From positions 1-64,000 of the forward strand of contig NZ_RWKW01000012.1 of NCBI RefSeq assembly GCF_003970795.1: a stretch of DNA of 64,000 nt, in the 5' to 3' direction. The notes beneath the pieces were generated by a model. That model saw only the letters and a list, made by a program, of their open reading frames with translations, was not told where the DNA came from and did no database searches. This stretch comes from Aquibium carbonis. Its GTDB lineage: Bacteria > Pseudomonadota > Alphaproteobacteria > Rhizobiales > Rhizobiaceae. The first letter of the stretch is position 1; each line of letters starts with the position of its first letter. A program made the translations under genes and the position numbers. Shown here in pieces: positions 53,792-61,466 of the stretch.

Positions 53792-54475
53792 ATGAATCGT
53801 TCCAACACCACTGTCGCCAATCAAGATCAGGCCGCACCGGACCCCACTCGCGAAAAGATCAAGGCTGCCGCACAGCGGCTTTTTTCCGCACGCGGCATCG
53901 ATGGTGTCTCCGTGCGCGACATCGTCGCTGCGGCCGGGCTGCGCAACGGAGCATCGCTCCACTATTACTTCGGGTCCAAGGAGGGTCTTTTACGGGAGTT
54001 GGTTGTGGATGGGGCGCGACGATCGGATTCGGCGCGTCGACGCGCGCTTGAGGAACTGGAACGCGCAGGTGGACCAGTGACCGTGACCGATGTCGTTCGT
54101 ATCTTGATCGACGTAGAGACCGGGGGACGAAACGAACCCGAAGCGGGTCCGAGTGTCGGGTTTGGTCACATGCGATTTATCGTCGCCCTACAAATCAACC
54201 ATCGAGCGATGCTCGGCGAAGCGCTCGATGGCGTGCAGAACACCGGATACCTGCGTTGCATCGCCCATATCCGGAAGCTCCTTCCCAATTTGCCTCCGCA
54301 CATCGTCAACCAGCGACTGATCTTTATGTACATCCTTTTGACGACCGCCCTCGCCGCCCGCGAAGCAGCTTTCGAAGCCGACGTCGGGGGAGGGAAATTG
54401 TGGTCTTCTCCAGACGCACTGGAAAACTTGATCGCATCGATTACCGGAATGCTCACCGCGCCATTTCCCAACTGA
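53792..54475 (+). CDS. TetR-family regulator
   Basis: A 227-residue TetR protein. The DNA-binding domain is KAAAQRLFSARGIDGVSVRD, then RNGASLHYYFGSKEGLL. The C-terminal half, with FGHMRFIVALQINHRAMLGE, resembles TetR regulators of the YP_614857-like/AcrR_C group. It follows the second TRAP operon after 44 bases in the same direction and is probably co-transcribed and regulates that module. The last 30 residues reach the IS-derived region. Confidence 0.9.
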   Translation: MNRSNTTVANQDQAAPDPTREKIKAAAQRLFSARGIDGVSVRDIVAAAGLRNGASLHYYFGSKEGLLRELVVDGARRSDSARRRALEELERAGGPVTVTDVVRILIDVETGGRNEPEAGPSVGFGHMRFIVALQINHRAMLGEALDGVQNTGYLRCIAHIRKLLPNLPPHIVNQRLIFMYILLTTALAAREAAFEADVGGGKLWSSPDALENLIASITGMLTAPFPN

Positions 54476-54562
54476 GCTCACATGGAGGGTGGCCTGTCAG
54501 CCTGGTGCTGGAAGGGTGCATCCGGAGGTAGGAGCCCTGCAGCATTGCCATCTGATTCCTTT

Positions 54563-54614
54563 ATGAGCATTGCGCGAACTTTGGGGGTATGAGCATTGCG
54601 CGAGCTTTGGGGGT
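54563..54614. repeat. 26-base tandem direct repeat, two copies
   Basis: Two adjacent copies (54563-54588 and 54589-54614) begin ATGAGCATTGCGCGA and end CTTTGGGGGT, with one A/G difference. They lie in the IS-derived gap between the TetR gene and the methyltransferase. Repeated terminal units of this kind occur at the ends of IS21-like elements, but no IstA or IstB gene is visible, so the origin is uncertain. Confidence 0.75.
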
Positions 54615-54756
54615 TAAGGCGCTTGCGAAAACTGCCTTTCCTACCGCAACAATCCCGGCGTGCCGGGCGACTGGGGGGCCTTGGACGACGCATGGCGACT
54701 TCAGCGTCGAGCTTTGGCTTCTTTTTTCCTGTCGTAGATCCAGGGGCGACGGTTGA

Positions 54757-54884
54757 ATTGCGGCGGCCCCTGCGCCAGATCGCCACGATGAGGGCGTCGG
54801 TGACGAGCAGGGCCGTCATCTCAGCCTCATCGCCCAGCCCACGACACGCCTGGAGAACAGATCGACGACTTCCGCGACATACGT
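54757..54884 (-). pseudogene. IS3-family transposase (OrfB) fragment, frameshifted
   Basis: On the minus strand the reading TYVAEVVDLFSRRVVGWAM, then after a frameshift TALLVTDALIVAIWRRGRRN, matches the catalytic-core region of IS3-family OrfB (VDLFSRRVVGW, then LV.DAL.MAIWRR). Both flanks of the domain are missing. The fragment starts only a few bases past the methyltransferase stop. The rest of 54476-54887 shows only the tandem repeat above. Confidence 0.8.
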
Positions 54885-54887
54885 CCG

Positions 54888-55481
54888 TTAGCCGGCTTTG
54901 GCAAAGGCTACGCACTGGAATCGGAACTCATCGTGGCGATAGACGAGGCGCATGTGTCGACGGAAGTGGTCCCGGGCAGCCTTCTGGGCAAGACGGGGAA
55001 GGATCGCCGCATCATCGAAGTTGCGCAAATGATGCAAGCTGACGATGCGTCCGCCCCGCGCCGTCGCGCGCAGCATCTGGCCGAGCAATCTTCGAAGATC
55101 GTTGGGATGCAAATAGTAGAGAATTTCCGATGCCACGATCAAATCGAAAGGGCCGCTGGGCATATCGGCGGGCAGAACCCCGGCGGCCAGCAACACGCGG
55201 TCATTCGACCCGATCCTTCGCTTCGCTTCCCGCAGCGCGGTTGGCGACGCGTCCTGCGCTGTCAGGCGCAGACATCGCGGTGCCAGTCGTTTCGTCGTCT
55301 CGCCGATCGCGCATGCCAGTTCGAACCCTCGCCCATAGTTGCGATCCCCGGCTGCGCGCAGCAGGATGCCACGCTTGTGCGCCTCGAACGGGGAACGGGT
55401 ATAGTTCCACGGGTCGATCTCTTGCCGGAACTTGGCCTCGAAGCCGGCGGCTTGGATCACTCGCGCACGCATGGGCGCCAA
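54888..55481 (-). CDS. NodS-like SAM-dependent methyltransferase
   Basis: A 197-residue class I methyltransferase. The SAM-binding loop is GRGFELACAIGETTKRLA (E-xAxGxGT-like), the acidic strand is RLTAQDASPTAL, and post-I motifs are PSGPFDLIVASEILYY and ATARGGRIVSLHHLR. It resembles the NodS family. The TTG start at 55481 lies inside the PIG-L gene (25-base overlap, different frame); an ATG at 55472 is an alternative. Known relatives are often one fused PIG-L/methyltransferase polypeptide, so this may be a frameshifted half. Last gene of the four-gene cluster. Confidence 0.85.
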   Translation of the reverse strand: MAPMRARVIQAAGFEAKFRQEIDPWNYTRSPFEAHKRGILLRAAGDRNYGRGFELACAIGETTKRLAPRCLRLTAQDASPTALREAKRRIGSNDRVLLAAGVLPADMPSGPFDLIVASEILYYLHPNDLRRLLGQMLRATARGGRIVSLHHLRNFDDAAILPRLAQKAARDHFRRHMRLVYRHDEFRFQCVAFAKAG

Positions 55482-56221
55482 TACACTTCCTCCGGCCCCG
55501 TCAGACGTTCGATCGTGCGGTCGCTCAGGACGAAAGCAGACGGATCATCCAAGATGAGTTGGCCAAGCTGGGATCGATGGGCCCTGACCGCATGCTTTTT
55601 GGCGTCCACCACGTCGGAAATGTCGAACCTCAGGATCTCCATTTCGATCGGTCGCGGTCGGTCCTCCGGCAAGCCGAGCTCGTCGAGCCAGATGGCGTAT
55701 TCCAGAACTTCGCAGGAATGGTCGGCCGCCGAAAGAGAATCCATCACCAGCGACCATGAATCCCTGTGATCGCAATGCGGATCGCGGCGCCAGGGAATGA
55801 TTGCGAACGCGGGCGACAGGTAACGCAGGATGGATACCATGTGAGCCTTCGCGATCCTGTAGGCAGAACTGTTCGGCGACGGCATGTCGGCATCCGGCAA
55901 TCCAAGAAAGCTCCGTGGCGATTGCTCCGCTCCCAGCCGTTTCAAGGCCTCGATCGCCTCCGCCTCCCGACGCGCAGCCAGTCGGGTCCTCGTCCATGAT
56001 GCGGAATTGCGATGAGACGCCCCTCCATCGGTGACGAACACGGTGTGAACCCGTTCGCCCCTGCGAACAGCCGCCGCGATCAGACCGCCGCATCCAAGCG
56101 ACTCGTCGTCGGGATGGGGCGCGACGACGAGGATCGGCCCGCGCGGCGGGAACCTGGCGGTCCTCACCCATTCCTCCCGCCGCTCAAGTTGCGGTAGCCA
56201 GCCGGGCTCCAGCGCGCACAT
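55457..56221 (-). CDS. PIG-L family deacetylase
   Basis: A 254-residue zinc-dependent N-deacetylase-fold protein. The metal site is visible: APHPDDESLGCGG (the AHPDDE motif) and PHCDHRDSW (the downstream His). Members remove acetyl groups from N-acetylglucosamine-linked lipids or glycosides such as mycothiol, bacillithiol and teicoplanin-type substrates. Its start overlaps the acyl-CoA-dehydrogenase-like gene by 58 bases and its end overlaps the methyltransferase. The cluster suggests processing of a glycosylated or acylated metabolite. Confidence 0.9.
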   Translation of the reverse strand: MCALEPGWLPQLERREEWVRTARFPPRGPILVVAPHPDDESLGCGGLIAAAVRRGERVHTVFVTDGGASHRNSASWTRTRLAARREAEAIEALKRLGAEQSPRSFLGLPDADMPSPNSSAYRIAKAHMVSILRYLSPAFAIIPWRRDPHCDHRDSWSLVMDSLSAADHSCEVLEYAIWLDELGLPEDRPRPIEMEILRFDISDVVDAKKHAVRAHRSQLGQLILDDPSAFVLSDRTIERLTGPEEVYWRPCVRE

Positions 56222-57273
56222 GCGATCGCCTCACCGAACGCGGCGAACGCCCCGTCCGGATTGGGTTGGCGCAGATAGGTCCGCAGGTCGCGCATGAGAC
56301 GTTCGAACGGATGCGGCGAGATCATCCCGGCCGCGCCAATGGCTTGCTCCGCCTCCTGCAACACGCACAGGGCGCCCTCTTCGACCACCATGCGGGCCGC
56401 GTTCGCGCTAGCCATGAGGTAGGCCTGGAGCTCCGTCGCATACGGGTTGGAGGCCGCCACGATCCAGGCTTCCGCGAGGCGGTCGAGCCAGAGATAGCCC
56501 GTCTCGACATGGGCGCCGAGGCGGGCGAGCCGATGCGACTGGTAAGGATTGGCGGCGCGGTTCGTTCGGTTCAAGTGGCTGACGACGGTGTCGAGGATCG
56601 TATGCATCCCGCCCACCTGAACGGCGACGAAGCGAATCGCGCCCGCAGAGAACCAAGGTTGGGCGATGTAGTCGTCCGGTTCTCCCAGCAGCCAGTCCTG
56701 GCTGGGCTCAAGCCCGGTCAAATCCGCGATGTGGCTTCCCGATGCTCGCATGCCGACCGGACGCCACCATGCGCGGTCGACTGTTAACTCGCTCACCGGA
56801 ACGACGATCATCTGCCGGCCGGCATCGATGGTGACTGTCACGATGGCGTGCGACAGCCCATCCACACCCGACGCGAAATTCTTCTTGCCGAAAAGCCGCC
56901 CGCCCTCCAGCCGCAGCGGATCCTCCGGGACATCGGTGTTCCAGACTCCGAAAGCGCCCCCACTGGCAGCAATGGTTGCGTAGCTCCGCCGCTGTGTGTC
57001 TGTGCCGTAGCGATCCATGAGAAAGAAGGCATTCACGTGGCCTTCGAAGAGTCGTCCGACGCTCAGGTCTCCGCGACCAACAGCGGCGAGAAGGCGCAGC
57101 AACGCCTTCATCTCGCCCGGTCTGACGGGAGGGTTCGCAAGCAGGTTCGCATGCCTCAACACGTCGAAGGCGGCTTTCGGAAACGCGCCGTCGACGTCGC
57201 GCGCCGGAGCGCCTTCGGCGATCTGGCGGAATAGCTCGTCCAGCCCGTCCTGGCTGTCTGGTTCAAGCAGCAT
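56164..57273 (-). CDS. Acyl-CoA dehydrogenase-family protein
   Basis: A 369-residue acyl-CoA dehydrogenase-fold protein, with N-terminal helices, a middle beta-domain (GGAFGVWNTDVPEDPLRLEG, then GKKNFASGVDGLSHAIVTVT) and a C-terminal helical bundle ending HPFERLMRDLRTYLRQPNPD. That end is the family's HxPxERLxRDxR element, without the usual following EGTSEI segment. It is a divergent member and the exact substrate is unclear. Within this cluster it overlaps both neighbours (GT2 by 11 bases, PIG-L by 58), implying tight co-expression. Confidence 0.87.
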   Translation of the reverse strand: MLLEPDSQDGLDELFRQIAEGAPARDVDGAFPKAAFDVLRHANLLANPPVRPGEMKALLRLLAAVGRGDLSVGRLFEGHVNAFFLMDRYGTDTQRRSYATIAASGGAFGVWNTDVPEDPLRLEGGRLFGKKNFASGVDGLSHAIVTVTIDAGRQMIVVPVSELTVDRAWWRPVGMRASGSHIADLTGLEPSQDWLLGEPDDYIAQPWFSAGAIRFVAVQVGGMHTILDTVVSHLNRTNRAANPYQSHRLARLGAHVETGYLWLDRLAEAWIVAASNPYATELQAYLMASANAARMVVEEGALCVLQEAEQAIGAAGMISPHPFERLMRDLRTYLRQPNPDGAFAAFGEAIACARWSPAGYRNLSGGRNG

Positions 57274-58324
57274 TGGCTAGCGCCCCCGATGTCGCGATCA
57301 TCTGTTCCAGCTGCGCGATGGCCAGAGCGGCCGGCATGGTTCCAACTGCATCGGGGTCGTCGGCGGCAAATCGCGCGATCAGTCCGGGCACCGTCGATCG
57401 ATAGGACGTCTCCGGAAGTCCCAGACGATCCAGGCAGGGACGAAGGAGCGAGGGCGGACGGCCCTGAAGCACTCGCAACCGTCGGCGCAGGATCAGTCTA
57501 GCTTGGACGGAACGGGGGCATTCGACTAGGATCGGCGCTCCGGACAGCTCTTCCCTGATCCAGTTGCGCAGGCATTCGGCCATGCCGCCGGCAGCGCGCC
57601 CCACCGTCCTGGCGGACACTGTCACCGAGACCTCGGGGGCATGCCTCAGGCGGAAACCCGCCGCCTGCACTTTTGCCACGAACGCGAGATCCTCGCGGAA
57701 TGGCAGCGGATCGAGACCGCCGACATCCCGATAGACGTTGTTTCGAACGGCCAAACTTGCACCCGTATGATCATGATGCCGCGGCCAGGGGTCATAATCA
57801 AGCGGATCGATCGCCGCCGCCAGCTGGTCGCGCAGGGCGGCATACCGAGCGTGCATAGCAGCGCGCCGAAGGAACTCCGGCCCCAGCAGGTCTTCTTCCT
57901 CGGGGTCGCCGACGATCCGTCCGCCGACGAGGTCGGCCCCGGCTGCAATTGCGCGCAGATTGCCGTCGATCCAGTCATCGCGGGGCACGGCATCCGCATC
58001 GGTCGTCAGGATCACTCCCGCACGGTCTCCAATCATCGCGCTGCCGATGCCCATAGCCAAGCTTCGTGCAGAACCGACATGGGCCTGCCCGGCGGGAAAG
58101 TGAACGTCCACCATGGTCAGGCGCAGCTGCGGCAAGCCCGCCACGGCGTGTCGCGCGGCCAGCCCGGAACCATCATCGGTGTTGTTGAGAACCACGACGA
58201 TCTCGAGCGGCTCGCGAAAGCGCGTCAGGATCGTCTGGCGGGAAAGGGCACGCAACAGCTTCGGAAGCAGGGCTTCCTCGTTCCGGGCGGGAACCACGAC
58301 GACGGGCATGCCTGGGTCAATCAT
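57263..58324 (-). CDS. Family-2 glycosyltransferase
   Basis: A 353-residue GT-A fold glycosyltransferase. The nucleotide-binding start is VVVVPARNEEALLPKLLRAL, the metal-binding DxD is LTTDADAVPRDDW, and later HTGASLAVRNNVYRDVGGLD and FREDLAFVAKVQAAGF are the GT2 acceptor and ED-containing blocks. There are no membrane segments, so it is soluble or peripheral. First gene of the four-gene cluster (GT2, acyl-CoA-dehydrogenase-like, PIG-L, methyltransferase). The sugar donor is not predictable. Confidence 0.92.
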   Translation of the reverse strand: MIDPGMPVVVVPARNEEALLPKLLRALSRQTILTRFREPLEIVVVLNNTDDGSGLAARHAVAGLPQLRLTMVDVHFPAGQAHVGSARSLAMGIGSAMIGDRAGVILTTDADAVPRDDWIDGNLRAIAAGADLVGGRIVGDPEEEDLLGPEFLRRAAMHARYAALRDQLAAAIDPLDYDPWPRHHDHTGASLAVRNNVYRDVGGLDPLPFREDLAFVAKVQAAGFRLRHAPEVSVTVSARTVGRAAGGMAECLRNWIREELSGAPILVECPRSVQARLILRRRLRVLQGRPPSLLRPCLDRLGLPETSYRSTVPGLIARFAADDPDAVGTMPAALAIAQLEQMIATSGALANAA

Positions 58325-58354
58325 GCGATTCTCGATAGGCCATTATGAACGAGA

Positions 58355-58692
58355 TCATTGCCGAACTACGAAGTCGGGCAATCGTTCCAATGGTTTGAAA
58401 TGGATGCGTTCGTCCGGCCCGATAACCGCCTGTCGGGTTGGGGCGGAATCGTCGATGACCGACACGACCGTGGCGATCTTCTGCGACCCCGCTTCGATGC
58501 GGTGCAGGCCTCGACGGCGTTGCCTACCACCTTCTGCGATGCGAGCGGGGCTTCCCGGGCATCGCTCGCCTGGGCACGCGTCTGCCGGATCTTCTCGGAT
58601 AACGAGCGGACGGTGGCGGTGATCTGCTCGAGCGCGGCGGAAGCCTGTTCGAGGACAGCCGCCTGCTGTTCGGTCCGCTGCTGTGGCAGCAT
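58355..58692 (-). pseudogene. Methyl-accepting chemotaxis protein remnant
   Basis: The minus-strand frame from 58692 reads RTEQQAAVLEQASAALEQIT and continues to SQKVVGNAVEA. After a 1-base shift it continues HRIEAGSQKIATVVSVIDD. This is the start of the coiled-coil signalling domain of an MCP. The N-terminal sensor and the conserved hairpin tip (FQTNLLALNA) are both absent. It then runs into an unrelated tail ending at 58355. The fragment separates the glycosyltransferase cluster from the integrase gene. Confidence 0.8.
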
Positions 58693-58928
58693 AGTTATCT
58701 ATGGGGAGAAATTCTGGGCTCCCAAGCCGAATCAGTCGTGCTAAGTATCGCGAACAATATCGTCGATGGCTCGCTGTGGGGAAAACCCGCGGAACAGGTC
58801 GATTTTGTGCTTAATTGGGAGAGAGTCCCCCCCTCTCCGCCAGTCCTCGAGGGACTCTTCCCCAATTTCGCTGAACGTCCGCCTGCCCGCAAAGTCGCAG
58901 TTTCACGGCTCCTGCAAGGGAGTTCGAA

Positions 58929-61091
58929 ATGCATATGCAAGCGGGTGTATCGTCCGATGTATCGCTGGACGTAGCGCCACGATCGGGGCCCGCTCCCCGT
59001 CCTGGCATCCAGAAGACCCCGAGGCGGGCCCGCGCGCCGGGCCCCGGAAAATATCTCGTCCGGTCAGGCTCCGTTTGTCTTTTTCAGATGAGAGTGCCGC
59101 AGGCCATCGTCGGCGGCACCGCAACCCGCATCCTGCGGATCGGGCTCGGCGCTATGACATCAAGCCAGGCGAGGGCGAGGGCCGAGCTCCTTGCCGCGCT
59201 GGCACGTGAGTGCTTCGACCGGGTGAAAGCGAGGCAGATGAACCAGAGCGATGCCGATCCGGCCCAGGGCGTCCCCACATTCGAGGGCGAGACGCCCGAA
59301 CTGACTGCTGCCGAAGTGAAGGGCTATCTTAAGGCCGTCCAGGCAATGCTGTCTCAGCCCGCACCGCCGACCGCCCCGCATCAGCTGCCAGCCTTCTCCG
59401 GCCTTCGCGACCTCGTCCTGCTGAACCGCGAACTGAGCAAGGGTCCAGGCGCCAACCCCTTGATCGTCGGCAATGCCGAAGGTCTCAAGCAAATGGCTAT
59501 CGGGCGCGTCTCGGAAACGCTCGACAACATCGATCGCAGCCGTCCCGCAGCGGCCCCGCTCACCGAGGCCCGACGCGCAGTTGGCGGCGACAACCAGGAT
59601 GGCCGGCGAACCCCTGCGGACGAGCAACCTGATCGAACTCCCGTTCAACAGGCAGCGCCGGGGGCGCCACGGTCAGCCACGACCGGACCATCGGACGAAC
59701 AAGCCCTGAATGCACCTGACCAGGCAGGTGATACCAACAGCCACACAATCGCACCATCGGCCGACGACATCGCCGCCTCAGTCGTGCCGGACGCTGCTCA
59801 GGTCGCGCATCTTGAAGGCCCACTCACCCCGACACCGATCGCCTTTGCCGTAGCTGCGTCGTCGGAGCCCGCCGGACCCGGCTCGCATCTGCGCCTCCAT
59901 CGCGACGCCGATGGCAAGATCATTCCCGCCCACAGGCTCGATCGCAGGACAGTCGAACGCAGGCCCTCGCGCCTGCCGCTGCTGAGCGAGATCGCGGACG
60001 AGTATTTCGACGCCCGCGCGATCAAGGTCGGCAAGAACAACAAGGATCTACTGACGGCGCGCAACCGCCTCGCTTTGTTCATCGAACTGATCGGCGATCA
60101 CCCCGTGGATACCTATTCCGGGGCCGATCTGCAGGCCTACATCGCACTCATGACGCATTGGCCAGCACTTGCGCGACATCGCCCGGCCGGGCTGTCGCCC
60201 TGGGAAATCCTGGCCGCGAACGCCGATCTCAGACACAGGCCGCTGAAGCGCTCCGCCCTGGAAGACGGCTACGTGTCGATCGCCAAGACGGTGATCGGGT
60301 CGAGAACGATCGAGTACGGCTACGACAATCCCCTGCTCGGCGTAAAGGTCCGCTATCCCGACACGGCCGCGCCGGCACAAGCCACCGAGCCGCTCAGCAC
60401 GCGCCAGTTGACGGACGTCTTTCGCGCCGGAGTGGACGGCGGCCTGCTCGACGAAGCGTTGCTTCCCCTTCTCGGCAATCTGACAGGTAGGCGCCTTGGC
60501 CTGTTGGTGCATCTGACGGGCAACGACCTGCGCGAGAAATATCCCGGCGTGTGGGTCGCGCAGACGTCGGGAATCGTCCTCTCGCCAGAGGGCCTGTGGA
60601 AGCGCGTGCCGATCAAGACGTATCAGAGCACGACCTTCTTCGTGCTCCATGATCTGCTCCTCAAGATCGGCTTCATCGACTGGGCGAGCGCCCAAGGTGA
60701 CGCGTTTCTCTTTCCTGCCCTGACCAGTCTCAAGGACCCAAGCAAGCAGGCAAGCACTTACATGCAGCGCCTTTTCCGCAAGGCCGGCATCGCAGGACAG
60801 CGACGGGAGGTGTTCCACTCGCTGCGAGGTGGCCACATCGAACTGATGCGGGACAACAAGGTGGACCCTCGCGATCGTCGGCTGCAGGCCGGACACAAGC
60901 TGGAGGAAGAGCATGACCTCTACGGCTTCAAGTCGATCAGCGAAGTGCGTGCGCGGGAACTTGCTCACGCGAAACTCAACCCGAAGTCGACTACTCGATG
61001 TTCGAGGGTCTCGACTTCCATCGCCTCGCCAAGGCCCGTCGAACCAAAGGGCGACGGCCGGGCAAGAACCCTTAGAACCGGGCAGCGGTGA
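58929..61091 (+). CDS. Long tyrosine recombinase/integrase
   Basis: A 720-residue site-specific recombinase. Near residue 40 an integrase-type N-terminal module (GKYLVRSGSVCLFQMRVPQA) is recognisable. There follows a long low-complexity linker (about 190-320, Pro/Ala-rich), then the core-binding domain (about 335-440) and the catalytic domain with Arg in LTGRRLGLLVHLTG, HSLR in VFHSLRGGHIE, GH in LQAGHKLEEEHD and Tyr in LYGF. All catalytic residues are kept, so it could be active. No attachment site or tRNA is visible nearby and it has no recognisable partner genes. It is flanked by pseudogenes. Confidence 0.85.
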   Translation: MHMQAGVSSDVSLDVAPRSGPAPRPGIQKTPRRARAPGPGKYLVRSGSVCLFQMRVPQAIVGGTATRILRIGLGAMTSSQARARAELLAALARECFDRVKARQMNQSDADPAQGVPTFEGETPELTAAEVKGYLKAVQAMLSQPAPPTAPHQLPAFSGLRDLVLLNRELSKGPGANPLIVGNAEGLKQMAIGRVSETLDNIDRSRPAAAPLTEARRAVGGDNQDGRRTPADEQPDRTPVQQAAPGAPRSATTGPSDEQALNAPDQAGDTNSHTIAPSADDIAASVVPDAAQVAHLEGPLTPTPIAFAVAASSEPAGPGSHLRLHRDADGKIIPAHRLDRRTVERRPSRLPLLSEIADEYFDARAIKVGKNNKDLLTARNRLALFIELIGDHPVDTYSGADLQAYIALMTHWPALARHRPAGLSPWEILAANADLRHRPLKRSALEDGYVSIAKTVIGSRTIEYGYDNPLLGVKVRYPDTAAPAQATEPLSTRQLTDVFRAGVDGGLLDEALLPLLGNLTGRRLGLLVHLTGNDLREKYPGVWVAQTSGIVLSPEGLWKRVPIKTYQSTTFFVLHDLLLKIGFIDWASAQGDAFLFPALTSLKDPSKQASTYMQRLFRKAGIAGQRREVFHSLRGGHIELMRDNKVDPRDRRLQAGHKLEEEHDLYGFKSISEVRARELAHAKLNPKSTTRCSRVSTSIASPRPVEPKGDGRARTLRTGQR

Positions 61092-61412
61092 AGCTGGGCA
61101 ATGTTTGACCGTGGCACCGACCAGTTCGAACGGCGACAACCGGGCCGCCGAACGAACCCGCTCCGCCTTGCCCGGCCAGAAGCTCGAATGGGCCGCCCGG
61201 ATCGTCAGCGCCAGCCTCTTCGAGGGACGGCACACCTTCATGCTCACGCCCACCGCGCGACGCATCTCGCCAATGTCAAGACCTTTTCCGGCATGGTCGT
61301 CTGGCCGTTCCAGCCGCTTTTCAGAAAGGGCGCGAAACCCTGCGCCAACGGGTATGACGGGTTCAATCAAGCCCTGAAGAGGCGCGTGGAGGGTCGGTAC
61401 AATATGGCATGA
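61090..61412 (+). pseudogene. SRPBCC-domain protein remnant, frameshifted
   Basis: One frame reads LEWAARIVSASLFEGRHTFM and the next THLANVKTFSGMVVWPFQPL, ending GYDGFNQALKRRVEGRYNMA before the stop at 61412. Joined, they give the second half of an SRPBCC (Bet v1-like, START-type) small protein, whose end 'FSGxxVP...GFxxMNxALKxRxE' is recognisable. A small deletion near 61255 breaks the frame. The first half is not clear. It overlaps the end of the integrase gene by two bases. Confidence 0.7.
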
Positions 61413-61466
61413 GAGCGAAGCGGACTTCGCATCTGCCCGCTCGCGATAGCGGCCTCCAGAGATCTT

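Noticed and set aside
58693-58928. Possible tRNA or attachment site next to the integrase
   Set aside because: I could not fold a cloverleaf or find a matching direct repeat flanking the integrase by eye.
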